Assembly: GCA_029865825.1 (NCBI GenBank) | Contig: JARXAQ010000018.1 | Location: 1 to 37,094 of the forward strand | Reading direction: 5' to 3' | DNA: 37,094 nt | From: Rhizobium sp. | Lineage (GTDB): Bacteria; Pseudomonadota; Alphaproteobacteria; Rhizobiales; Rhizobiaceae | Part shown: positions 28,417-37,094 of the stretch, one piece after another | Layout: each line of letters begins with the position of its first letter | Position numbering within the stretch: position 1 is the first letter of the stretch | The notes under the pieces: generated by a model | Told to the model about the DNA's origin: nothing | Seen by the model: the letters and a program-made list of their open reading frames with translations, nothing else | Database searches by the model: none | Translations under genes and position numbers: made by a program

Positions 28417-29030
28417 TCGACGCGAAGATCCTGCCGCTACAGAAGGCTGCCCTGCAGCCGATCGCCGTGTTTCTGGCTGATCGCCGGCTGCGGGCCGATC
28501 AGATCAGCCTTTTGGGCTTTCTGGCAGGTATAGGAGCCTTCGTTGCGCTCTGCTTCGGAGCCTGGCTGGTGGCGCTTCTGCTGATCCTCATGAACCGGGT
28601 TTTCGACGGACTCGACGGTGCGGTTGCCCGCATTCTGGGACCAACGGAACGTGGCGCCTATCTCGATATCGCGCTCGACATGGTCTTCTACGCTTTGATC
28701 CCGCTCGGCTTTGCGGTCGCGATGCCTGAGGTCAATGCGCTGCCGGCAGCCGTCCTGATCGTTTCTTTTGTCGGCACCGGATCGTCCTTTCTCGCCTTTT
28801 CGGCAGTTGCCGCGAAACGTGGCCGCGCGGCGCCGGATTTCCCGACCAAGGGCATCTATTACGTCGGCGGTCTGGCAGAGGGAGCAGAGACGATCGCGGT
28901 CTTTGTCGTCATGTGTCTCTATCCCGGAAGTTTCGCGCTGATTGCCTATGGCTTCGCCGCCCTTTGCGGGCTGACGACCGTCATCCGCTGGCGCCAGGGC
29001 TGGGTTGCCTTTTCGGGAGACGACGGATGA
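28413..29030 (+). CDS. CDP-alcohol phosphatidyltransferase family membrane protein (YnjF-like)
   Basis: DGLDGAVARILGPTERGAYLDIALD motif; ATGA overlap with the upstream reductase. Confidence 0.9.
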   Translation: MIDAKILPLQKAALQPIAVFLADRRLRADQISLLGFLAGIGAFVALCFGAWLVALLLILMNRVFDGLDGAVARILGPTERGAYLDIALDMVFYALIPLGFAVAMPEVNALPAAVLIVSFVGTGSSFLAFSAVAAKRGRAAPDFPTKGIYYVGGLAEGAETIAVFVVMCLYPGSFALIAYGFAALCGLTTVIRWRQGWVAFSGDDG

Positions 29031-29047
29031 GGTTTGGCATGCCGGGT

Positions 29048-29719
29048 TCAGGTGCTTGCGTTGAGCCGATCGAGCGCGTTGCGCACCGTCAGCCGTGCCC
29101 TGTGCAGAAGCACGCGCATATTGCCCTCAGAGATATCGAGAAGGGCGCAGATCTCCGCCGGATCGAGGTCCTGCTGGGCGCGCAGGATCAGCACTGCGCG
29201 CTGCGCCGGCGGGAGCGTTTCGATGACGGCTTCCACATGCTGCAGGACACTCCGCCCCTCGATGTGACGCGCCGGCGTCAGGTTTTCCCAGAGCTCCGGC
29301 AAGGTGCACCAGCGCCCGCGCCCGTCAAAGGCGTTCGCCAGAGCGTTGCCATCCCCATGATCGTCGAAGGCCACGTTGCGGCCGTCGCGTCGGGCGCGGC
29401 TGCGCGCCTTGTTGATCAGGATGGTGTAGATCCAGCCGGCGAGCGATCCGCGCCCCTCGAAGAGATCGATGCGACCGAGCACGGCGACCCATGTGTCTTG
29501 CACGATGTCTTCCGTGATGTCTCGCGGCCTGACGATGCCGCTACAAAAGCGGATCATCGCGGCATTGTGCCGGCGATAGAGCAGTTCGAAGGCCGCCGCA
29601 TCCCCGTCGACAAGACGCAGCGCCAGAGCCCGATCGCCACCTTCGATCTGCGCCGCGCCCACCCTTGTTTCAGCCCGGGGGGCATTCGCGAAACAATCGC
29701 CTTCCATCTCCCGCCGCAT
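29048..29719 (-). CDS. ECF-family RNA polymerase sigma factor
   Basis: YRRHNAAMIRFCSGIVRPRDITEDIVQDTWVAVL (sigma2) and LPPAQRAVLILRAQQDLDPAEICALLDISEGNMRVLLHRAR (sigma4). Confidence 0.92.
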   Translation of the reverse strand: MRREMEGDCFANAPRAETRVGAAQIEGGDRALALRLVDGDAAAFELLYRRHNAAMIRFCSGIVRPRDITEDIVQDTWVAVLGRIDLFEGRGSLAGWIYTILINKARSRARRDGRNVAFDDHGDGNALANAFDGRGRWCTLPELWENLTPARHIEGRSVLQHVEAVIETLPPAQRAVLILRAQQDLDPAEICALLDISEGNMRVLLHRARLTVRNALDRLNAST

Positions 29720-29810
29720 TCGACCCCCTCAGCCCAGAATGACCATGGGGTATCTGTCGCGCCGGGATGGGCGATCTTACACGTCGCGCGGTCGAATAAA
29801 GGAAGTCACC

Positions 29811-30602
29811 ATGAATGACAGCCGTTCGCCGCACCATGGCCGTTCGCCGGACGAGGAGCCCGCCCGCTTGCGAGGCGCTATCGAGAAAGGCAGCCTCTGG
29901 CGATACGCGCCTGTTGGTCTCGTCGTCGCGGGCCTCGCGATTGGTTATGCGTTCGGTCTGCAGGACTATCTCCGCCTCGGCTATCTGGCCGAGCAAAGGC
30001 AGGCTCTCAGGGCCCTTGTCGACGGCAATGCCCTCTGGTCTGCGCTGCTGTTCCTGCTCGCCTATATCACGGCCGTCGCCTTCTCGTTCCCGGCGGCCTC
30101 GGTACTGACCATCTTCGGCGGCTTCCTCTTCGGCTGGATGATCGGGGGAGCGCTGGTGGCCGTTGGCGCCACGGTAGGAGCATCGATCCTGTTTCTCGCC
30201 ACCCGCTCTGCCTTTGGTGGCTTTCTGCGCCACCGTGTCGATGGCGTCCTCAAGACGCTGGCCGACGGTTTCCGTGAGAACGCCTTCGGTTATCTCTTCG
30301 TCATCCGTCTCGCGCCGGTCTTTCCCTTCTTCGTCGTCAATATCGCGGCTGCCCTGTTCGACATCAGCCTCGGCCGGTTCATCGCCGCCACGTTTTTCGG
30401 AATTCTGCCGGGCACCTTTGCCTATGCCTATCTCGGCCAGGGTGTCGACAGCGTGCTCATCGCGGCACAGGCGAGCGGCCGCGAAGCGCAGATCTCCGAT
30501 CTCGTCACGCGCGACATCACGCTCGCCTTCTTCGCGCTGGCACTGGTGGCGCTGATCCCGACACTCGTGCGCCAGATCCGCAAGCGCAGGACGTCGCCAT
30601 GA
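29811..30602 (+). CDS. TVP38/TMEM64 (DedA/SNARE-associated-like) membrane protein
   Basis: PAASVLTIFGGFLFGWMIGGALVAVGATVGASILFLATR; RLAPVFPFFVVNIAAALFDISLGRFIAATFFGILPGTFAYAYLG. Confidence 0.92.
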   Translation: MNDSRSPHHGRSPDEEPARLRGAIEKGSLWRYAPVGLVVAGLAIGYAFGLQDYLRLGYLAEQRQALRALVDGNALWSALLFLLAYITAVAFSFPAASVLTIFGGFLFGWMIGGALVAVGATVGASILFLATRSAFGGFLRHRVDGVLKTLADGFRENAFGYLFVIRLAPVFPFFVVNIAAALFDISLGRFIAATFFGILPGTFAYAYLGQGVDSVLIAAQASGREAQISDLVTRDITLAFFALALVALIPTLVRQIRKRRTSP

Positions 30603-30637
30603 GACTTCGTTTCACCATGTCCGGGGAGGGCTGAACC

Positions 30638-30883
30638 ATGTTTCGATGCAGTGAAGTCGCCGAGCGCGCCAGCCTCCTGATGGATGGAGAACTCGGGTTC
30701 TGGCCACGGCTCAACATCAACCTTCATCTGGCGATGTGCCCGGGGTGCCGAGCCTTTGTCGAGCAGATCCGCATCACCCATGATCTGACCGCGAGGGCCG
30801 ACACCACGCAGGATCCGGTGCCGAGCGAGGACATCAATGCAGCGCTCGAACGACGACAGATGCGGTCTGGCTGGAAAACATGA
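30638..30883 (+). CDS. Small zinc-finger (zf-HC2-like) putative anti-sigma factor
   Basis: MFRCSEVAERASLLMDGEL...NLHLAMCPGCRAFVEQI (HxxxCxxC). Confidence 0.8.
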   Translation: MFRCSEVAERASLLMDGELGFWPRLNINLHLAMCPGCRAFVEQIRITHDLTARADTTQDPVPSEDINAALERRQMRSGWKT

Positions 30884-30970
30884 GATCCGATGGATCTCGC
30901 AGGCGTAGTTCAAACAGGAACCGCAACGCGTGAGCGCCAAGCGGTCGACTTTGTGGGAGAAGGACAAACC

Positions 30971-32200
30971 ATGAGATTGATGACACGACTTCTCGCCGCC
31001 GGCTTCATCGCTGCTGCAAGCTATCTGCCCGCCGCCGCGACTGGGGTCGAGCTATCCGATTGGACCACCATCGAAAAGGCGGCTTCCGGCCAGACGGTCT
31101 ATTTCAACGCCTGGGGCGGATCGGAAAACATCAATGCTTATCTCGAATGGGTCGGCGCCGAGATGCAGGCGCGATACGGGGTAACCGTGGTGCAGGTCAA
31201 GCTCGAGGATACCGCAAGCGCAGTTGCCAAGGTGATCGCCGAGAAAGCCGCGGGCAAGAACGAGGGCGGATCGGTTGATCTCATCTGGATCAACGGCGAA
31301 AACTTCGTCTCGATGAAGCAGCAGGACCTGCTCTTCACCCCCGGCTGGGCCACCGCACTGCCCAATTGGCGTTATGTCGATGTCGAGAACCAGCCGACGA
31401 TCCTCAGTGATTTCACCGAGCCGACGGACGGACTGGAAAGCCCTTGGGGTGGCGCCAAGATGGTCTTCTTCTACGACAGCGTCCGCACCGAAGCCTCGGC
31501 CCTGCCGGACAATGCCTTGCAACTGCTCGATTGGGCCAAGGCGAATCCGGGCCGTTTCTCCTATCCCGCCCCGCCGGATTTCATCGGCTCCTCCTTCCTC
31601 AAACAGATATTAAGCGAGGTGATCACCGATCCCGCCAAGCTGGCGAAGCCGGTGGTCGAGGGGAGCTTCGAGCGCGATGTCGAGCCGCTGTTCGCCTATC
31701 TCGACCAGTTGCACCCGGTTGCCTGGCGGTCTGCCAAGACCTTCCCGCAGAACTATCCCGACATGAAGCAGAAGCTTGCGGATGGCGAACTGGACATCAT
31801 CTTTGCGTTCAATCCGTCAGAAGCTTCTGCGGGTATCGAGGCGGGCGAACTCCCCGATACTGTTCGCTCCTTCACCTTCTCCGCCGGCACCCTCGGCAAC
31901 ACGCATTTCGTCGCAATCCCCTACAATGCCAATGCGAAGGAAGGCGCGCTGCTGACGGCGAATTTCCTGATCTCGCCAGAGGCGCAGCGTCGCAAGCAGG
32001 ATCCGGCCTATTGGGGCGACCCGACCGTCCTCGCCATGGCGAAACTGCCGGAACCGGATCGTGCCGCCTTTGCAGCCCTTGACCTCGGCGTCGCGACCCT
32101 TGCGCCGGACAAACTTGGACCGGTTATTGCCGAGCCGCATGCAAGCTGGATGGAGCGCATCGAAGTCGAGTGGCGCCGGCGCTACGCCAGCGGCAACTGA
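30971..32200 (+). CDS. ABC transporter substrate-binding protein, YnjB-like
   Basis: Signal peptide MRLMTRLLAAGFIAAASYLPAAA; VYFNAWGGSENINAYLEWVGAEM...DLIWINGENFVSMKQQDLLF; SD GGAGAAGG. Confidence 0.88.
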   Translation: MRLMTRLLAAGFIAAASYLPAAATGVELSDWTTIEKAASGQTVYFNAWGGSENINAYLEWVGAEMQARYGVTVVQVKLEDTASAVAKVIAEKAAGKNEGGSVDLIWINGENFVSMKQQDLLFTPGWATALPNWRYVDVENQPTILSDFTEPTDGLESPWGGAKMVFFYDSVRTEASALPDNALQLLDWAKANPGRFSYPAPPDFIGSSFLKQILSEVITDPAKLAKPVVEGSFERDVEPLFAYLDQLHPVAWRSAKTFPQNYPDMKQKLADGELDIIFAFNPSEASAGIEAGELPDTVRSFTFSAGTLGNTHFVAIPYNANAKEGALLTANFLISPEAQRRKQDPAYWGDPTVLAMAKLPEPDRAAFAALDLGVATLAPDKLGPVIAEPHASWMERIEVEWRRRYASGN

Positions 32201-32203
32201 GCC

Positions 32204-33928
32204 GTGAAAGCACTGGCGACAGATCGCTCTCTCCTGAATGGATTGACCGCACTTCTTCCAAGGAGTGCGGTCGCCATCACGCTTGGCCTCCTGGTCTTGC
32301 CGATCACCGTCGGGCTTCTCGGCACGTTGCTGCCGGCCTTCGGTTATCTGCCGGCGCTCGGCGGGCATAAGCTGAGCCTCCAGCCGTTTCGAGACTTAGC
32401 GGCGACACCTGGCCTTCCCTGGGCTGCAATGCTGAGCATGGCAACGGGCCTTGCCGCAACCGCAGTTTCTCTCGGCGTCACCCTGATCTTTGTCGCGAGT
32501 TATGCGGGCACACCGACGCTGTCGCGCCTGCAGCATCTGCTGTCGCCACTGCTGGCCGTGCCCCATGCCGCTGCCGCCTTCGGCTTCGCCTTCCTGATCG
32601 CCCCATCAGGCTTCCTGATCCGCCTCTTTGCCCCGCTTTTCGGCATCGACCGCCCGCCGGATATTCTGATCCCCCATGACCCGATGGGGCTGACGATGAT
32701 CGCGGGCCTGGTGATCAAGGAAACACCCTTCCTTTTTCTGGTGACGCTCGCGGCCCTGCCGCAGGTCAGTCTAGTCGGTGCCCGGAGGCTCGCGGGCTCC
32801 TTTGGCTACGGGCAGATTGCGGGTTTCGTCTATCTGCTCTGGCCGGCGCTCTATGGGCAGATCCGTTTCGCCGTCTATGCCGTGATCGCCTATTCATCCT
32901 CCGTCGTCGATGTCGCGTTGATCCTTGGCCCCAATTTGCCCGGCACCCTTGCGACGCGGCTCCTCCAATGGATGAACGATCCGGATCTCTCCGCGCGTTT
33001 CCTCGCTTCGGCCGGTGCCGTCCTGCAACTGGCCGTCACTGCGGCGTCACTGCTCTCCTGGTTTGTCCTCGAGCGGCTCGCTTCCGGGCTCCTTCGCAGG
33101 TCGAGAGAAAAAGGATGGCGATGCGTTCACGACCGGAGCCTGCGCCGCGCGTCGATCCTGATGGTCGGGCTGATCGGCGCAGCGGTCTTTGCAGGCCTTG
33201 CCATATTGGCAGTCTGGTCACTGGCGGGTCTTTGGCAGTTTCCCGATCTTCTGCCGCAGACGTTCACGCTCCGGAGCTGGATCAACGCCCTGCCGCGCCT
33301 GGCCGATCCGCTGGCGACGACACTGGTCATCGGTTTTGCCTCGACGCTGCTTGCCGTCCTGCTCGTCATAGGCTGTTTGGAGCGCGAGTTTCAGACGGGA
33401 CGCACCGTCGGCCAAAGAGCACTGTTAATGCTTTATCTTCCGCTGATCGTGCCGCAGATCACCTTCGTCTTCGGCCTGCAGCTCCTCTTCATCGGCAGCG
33501 GCAGCGAGCACCGTCTCGTCGCCTTGGTTTTCGTCCATCTGATCTTCGTGCTGCCCTATGTCTTTCTGTCGCTCGCCGATCCTTGGCGGGCACTCGACCG
33601 CCGCTACGAGGTGATAGCGACGGCACTCGGCCGATCAAGGCTTTCGGTGCTCCTGTCCATACGCCTGCCCATGCTGATCCGTCCGATCCTCACGGCGCTG
33701 GCGGTTGGCTTTGCCGTATCCGTTGGGCAGTATCTGCCAACGCTCCTGATCGGGGAGGGGCGGCTTGCGACCATCACCACGGAGGCCGTCGCGCTCGCCT
33801 CCGGCAACAATCGCCGCGTTATCGGAGTTTATGCCCTGCTGCAGACCGTCCTGCCTTTTCTCGCTTTCGCGCTCGCGGCGATGCTGCCGGCGGCTTTCCA
33901 TAGCAATCGACGGGACATGAGGGTGTGA
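32204..33928 (+). CDS. ABC transporter permease, YnjC-like (two fused permease halves)
   Basis: Multiple TM segments, two EAA-like halves (ARRLAGSFGYGQIAGFVYLLWP; VIATALGRSRLSVLLSIRLPM); GTG start 4 nt after the SBP stop. Confidence 0.88.
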   Translation: MKALATDRSLLNGLTALLPRSAVAITLGLLVLPITVGLLGTLLPAFGYLPALGGHKLSLQPFRDLAATPGLPWAAMLSMATGLAATAVSLGVTLIFVASYAGTPTLSRLQHLLSPLLAVPHAAAAFGFAFLIAPSGFLIRLFAPLFGIDRPPDILIPHDPMGLTMIAGLVIKETPFLFLVTLAALPQVSLVGARRLAGSFGYGQIAGFVYLLWPALYGQIRFAVYAVIAYSSSVVDVALILGPNLPGTLATRLLQWMNDPDLSARFLASAGAVLQLAVTAASLLSWFVLERLASGLLRRSREKGWRCVHDRSLRRASILMVGLIGAAVFAGLAILAVWSLAGLWQFPDLLPQTFTLRSWINALPRLADPLATTLVIGFASTLLAVLLVIGCLEREFQTGRTVGQRALLMLYLPLIVPQITFVFGLQLLFIGSGSEHRLVALVFVHLIFVLPYVFLSLADPWRALDRRYEVIATALGRSRLSVLLSIRLPMLIRPILTALAVGFAVSVGQYLPTLLIGEGRLATITTEAVALASGNNRRVIGVYALLQTVLPFLAFALAAMLPAAFHSNRRDMRV

Positions 33929-34602
33929 TGACGCAGCAGCGACGTTCAGTCACCGGCCTTTGTCTCTCGAATGTCGAGATCCGCCTCAACCAGATCAGTC
34001 TGATAGACTTGACCGCTGGGATCCCTCCCGGTGGAGTACTCACCGTCATGGGGCCGTCCGGGTCCGGCAAGTCCACGCTGCTGTCCTTCATCGGCGGGTT
34101 TCTCGATCCGATCTTCGAGGCAAACGGCGCCGTCTCCGTCGATGGTGTCGATCTCTTGTCACTGGCCCCGCAGGCGCGCCGCGCGGGCATCCTCTTTCAG
34201 GACCCGCTGCTCTTCCCGCATATGTCTGTCGGCGCCAATGTCGCTTTCGCCATCCCTGCGGACGTGTCGGACAGGCGCCAACGTCGCCGGATCGCCGCGG
34301 ACATCCTTGCTGACATGGATCTCAAGAATTTCGACGTGCGCGACCCGGCCACCCTTTCCGGTGGACAAAAGGCACGGGTGGCGCTTGCCCGCGTTCTCGT
34401 CTCGCGGCCACGACTGCTGCTGCTGGACGAACCCTTCTCCAAACTCGACATGGACCTGCGCGCCCAGATGCGGGCGCTGGTGTTCGAGCGTGCACGGCGC
34501 GCCGGTTTGCCGATGATTCTGGTCACCCACGACGAGGCCGATGCCGAGGCCGCAGGTGGGCCGGTGCACCGCATCGGTGCGAAGGGAACGGGTCATGGCT
34601 GA
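33928..34602 (+). CDS. ABC transporter ATP-binding protein, YnjD-like
   Basis: Walker A GPSGSGKSTLLSF, signature LSGGQKARVALARVL, Walker B LLLLDEPFSKLD, H-loop VTHDEADA. Confidence 0.93.
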   Translation: MTQQRRSVTGLCLSNVEIRLNQISLIDLTAGIPPGGVLTVMGPSGSGKSTLLSFIGGFLDPIFEANGAVSVDGVDLLSLAPQARRAGILFQDPLLFPHMSVGANVAFAIPADVSDRRQRRRIAADILADMDLKNFDVRDPATLSGGQKARVALARVLVSRPRLLLLDEPFSKLDMDLRAQMRALVFERARRAGLPMILVTHDEADAEAAGGPVHRIGAKGTGHG

Positions 34603-35689
34603 AGATCGGTTCCCGATCGTGCTACTCGGCGGCGGACACGCCCATGTCGAGGTAGTCCGCCGACTTGGCATTCTGGGGCTCGGCGCGCAGATCACGCTCG
34701 TTTCGCCTTCCCGGTATGCGCCGTATTCCGGCATGCTTCCGGGCCATATCGCCGGCGAATATGCTTTTGACGACTTCCACATCGATCTCGTCACGCTGTG
34801 CGCGCGTTTCGGCATCACTTTTCTCGAGACCTCGGCGACCGGCATAGAACCGGTTCATCGCAGGGTCCTGCTCGCAAGTGGCAAGGACCTGGGTTATCGG
34901 ATCCTCTCGATCGACATTGGGTCTACACCCTCGCTGCCCGAGGGAATGGTGACTGGGATCTCCGTGAAGCCGATCGCGAGCTTCACTGATCGCCTCGCGC
35001 GCCTCGATGCGCTTGCCACAACGGGTAACTTCTCAACTCTGGCGGTCGTCGGGCAGGGCGTGGCGGGTGTCGAGGTCGCGTTCGCGCTGAGGCGCCGGTT
35101 CGCCGCACGCGACATCCGTATCGCCCTTGTCGGCCGGGCGGCGGAGCCGGTCCCCGAGCGCAGCAGGCGGGCACGGCACCTGCTGGAACGGGAGATGAAA
35201 AGGGCAGGCATCGCCCACCATCCCACTTTCGATGTCGTGGCTTTTCACGACGCCGAACTCATCGCTCGTGATGGGCGGCGGCTCGCGGCAGACGAGATCG
35301 TCTGGGCCACCTCCAGCGGTGCATCGTCCTTCTTGCGCGAAAGCGGTCTTCTTCTCGACGAAAAGGGGTTCATCCGCGTGGACCAGACGCTGAGATCCCT
35401 GTCGCATACGGACATCTTCGCGGCTGGTGACGTCGCGTCCCTGCCAGATCCGCGCCCGAAGGCCGGCGTTTTTGCCGTGCGCCAGGGACCGGTCCTGGCA
35501 GAAAATATTCGTCGTAGCCTCGTCCAAGAAAGCCTCAAGCCTTATCGGCCGCAGCATGGCTGGCTGGTCCTGATCTCGCTGGCGGACGGGCGAGCTATCG
35601 CCGACAAATGGGATTTCGCGGTCCTCGGTCGCTGGGTCGCCCGATGGAAAGGCCGGATCGACAGCCGGTTCATGCAAAGATATCGGTGA
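34595..35689 (+). CDS. FAD-dependent oxidoreductase resembling the N-terminal domain of SelD-fused NADH dehydrogenase-like proteins
   Basis: IVLLGGGHAHVEVVRRLG, SRYAPYSGMLPGHIAGEYAFDDFHIDL, TDIFAAGDVASL; no SelD kinase domain follows. Confidence 0.85.
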   Translation: MAEDRFPIVLLGGGHAHVEVVRRLGILGLGAQITLVSPSRYAPYSGMLPGHIAGEYAFDDFHIDLVTLCARFGITFLETSATGIEPVHRRVLLASGKDLGYRILSIDIGSTPSLPEGMVTGISVKPIASFTDRLARLDALATTGNFSTLAVVGQGVAGVEVAFALRRRFAARDIRIALVGRAAEPVPERSRRARHLLEREMKRAGIAHHPTFDVVAFHDAELIARDGRRLAADEIVWATSSGASSFLRESGLLLDEKGFIRVDQTLRSLSHTDIFAAGDVASLPDPRPKAGVFAVRQGPVLAENIRRSLVQESLKPYRPQHGWLVLISLADGRAIADKWDFAVLGRWVARWKGRIDSRFMQRYR

Positions 35690-35930
35690 TGGAGCCTGGC
35701 TCCGGCTTTTGGCTCAAGATCTGGTCTACGGGTTCTCGCGGACCCGCGTGTCGATCCAGGCGCGTGCCTGCTCAAGAATGTCGTCTGACACTACCGGATC
35801 CTTGATAGCCCGGGCGAGGATGACCGCCCCTACCTACCAAGTCGGCCGAACATGATGTCTGCGACGCTGACGGCATCCAAGCGTTTGTCCTTAAACGACC
35901 GGCCGGCGACGTCCAGAATCCGACATTTGT

Positions 35931-36728
35931 TCATGGGGCAAAAGGCCTGTCCGTACTGAGGACATGGTCGTTGCGCACGTTTCGCAGCAGATAGATCCCG
36001 TAGAGAAAATTCGGCAGCACCAGTGCCACCGGCAGCAGAAAGCTCCACCCACCGACCTCGCTGCTGGCCGCCGCACCCGATGCCTGACTGCTCGCAGAAA
36101 TCGCGAAAGTGCCGAAATCCCATAGCGCGTGATAGACGATTGCCGGCCAGATGGAGCCCGTTCGCACCAGAATGGCCATGAAGGCGAAGCCGCTTAGCAT
36201 CGCGGTAAATGCCTGCAGCAAGGCGCTGAGAAGCTCGCCTGTCGTCAGCACATTGAGAATATGGACCGAGCCGAACAGCATCGATGTCAAGACCATCGCC
36301 GGCCACAGCTTCACGCGTGTACGCAAGGCCTGGAAGATGATGCCACGGAACATGGTCTCTTCCGAGAGGCCGACAAAGATCGTGCTGGCCAAGATGAGCA
36401 ACAGGAGGTCCAGCCGCGGCAATCCGAGGATGACGGCAAGGACGACGAATGTCACGACGTAGAGCGCGGGCAGCCACATGATCCTGAGCGAGCTCACGGG
36501 GTTCGGCGCCACAAACTTCAGATCGCGCCACCCGGCAATCAGGATGACGGCAACGAGGAACAGAAAGGCCGCAACGACATTCCAGAGCGGCCCCTTCGAC
36601 AGGCCTTCGATCAGGGATTGCGTCTGCCCGCCGCTCAACAGCATGCCGCCGAGCATCGTGATGGCGGCCCAGATGACAAAGACCGCCAGACTGAGAGGAA
36701 GCCTCGCTCTGCCATGCGCGTTTTTCAT
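35931..36728 (-). CDS. CPBP-family intramembrane metalloprotease
   Basis: FVGLSEETMFRGIIFQAL, FGSVHILN, YHALWDF motifs in a multi-TM protein. Confidence 0.9.
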   Translation of the reverse strand: MKNAHGRARLPLSLAVFVIWAAITMLGGMLLSGGQTQSLIEGLSKGPLWNVVAAFLFLVAVILIAGWRDLKFVAPNPVSSLRIMWLPALYVVTFVVLAVILGLPRLDLLLLILASTIFVGLSEETMFRGIIFQALRTRVKLWPAMVLTSMLFGSVHILNVLTTGELLSALLQAFTAMLSGFAFMAILVRTGSIWPAIVYHALWDFGTFAISASSQASGAAASSEVGGWSFLLPVALVLPNFLYGIYLLRNVRNDHVLSTDRPFAP

Positions 36729-36786
36729 GCGGTCGTCTCCATTCTACGTTGCCTATCGTTTGCAAGCTGCATGAATATGCGCAAAA

Positions 36787-37094
36787 TCACGAGCGCTTCC
36801 ACATCGGGGCGACGATATGGCCACGTCGGACAGCTATGCGCAGTATCAGCAAACCCGTCGCAGTACAGACGACGAGGGCCACAACGCTCGCTTCCATGCC
36901 AAACATGCCGCCCGTCAGCACTTGCGGGCCCTCGATCACCGCCCTTATCAGGCCGGGTTGTTCAAATGCGCCCGACACCGAGCCGGAGAAAATACCACTC
37001 TGGGTAAAGTTCCAGGCCATATGGGCGCCGATGCTCAACCAGAGCCGGCGGGTCAGAAGATAAACCGCAGCAAGCAGAAGCCCCGCTTCGATCG
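36787..37094 (-). CDS. C-terminal part of a second CPBP-family membrane protease, 5' end outside the window
   Basis: Frame is open to the window edge: EAGLLLAAVYLLTRRLWLSIGAHMAWNFTQSGIFSGSVSG; the H-x-x-W-N-F motif is typical of CPBP C-termini. Confidence 0.8.
   Translation of the reverse strand, partial: IEAGLLLAAVYLLTRRLWLSIGAHMAWNFTQSGIFSGSVSGAFEQPGLIRAVIEGPQVLTGGMFGMEASVVALVVCTATGLLILRIAVRRGHIVAPMWKRS

Noticed and set aside
35691-35710. Possible weak terminator after the FAD gene (GGAGC-CTG-GCTCC or AGCC...GGCTTTT)
   Set aside because: Very short stem with alternative pairings; not strong enough to call.

Overview
The window looks like a GC-rich alphaproteobacterial chromosome segment, probably Rhizobiales (inferred from gene content and composition only). 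About 29% of it (nt 2-3412 and 3741-11225) encodes two adjacent giant proteins, A and B, built almost entirely of a gapless 8-residue repeat, roughly [ST]-[ST]-x-Q-[VI]-x-[AG]-[LF]. Protein A shows 141 octads and is cut off by the left window edge. Protein B is complete: 311 octads plus a 6-residue tail. Both carry acidic 'DDLATF/ADIAAI' marker octads spaced 17 (10+7) octads apart and share the C-terminal cap DQV(A/T)A(I/V)IAAY. These two proteins are the best candidate for an undescribed system. The rest is more conventional: a rhizobial-type small protein and a DUF1488-like protein; a GlxA-type regulator; a cupin protein; a kdpFABCDE potassium operon with an extra 27-aa membrane micro-ORF; a two-component system with PepSY, dgkA and eptA (lipid A modification type); a cluster resembling E. 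coli ydjXYZ-ynjBCDF (FAD disulfide reductase, CDP-alcohol phosphatidyltransferase, ECF sigma, TVP38/TMEM64, zinc-finger anti-sigma-like protein, SBP/permease/ATPase, SelD-N-terminal-like FAD protein); and two CPBP-family proteases, the last one truncated. No rRNA, tRNA, CRISPR array or transposase was recognised.
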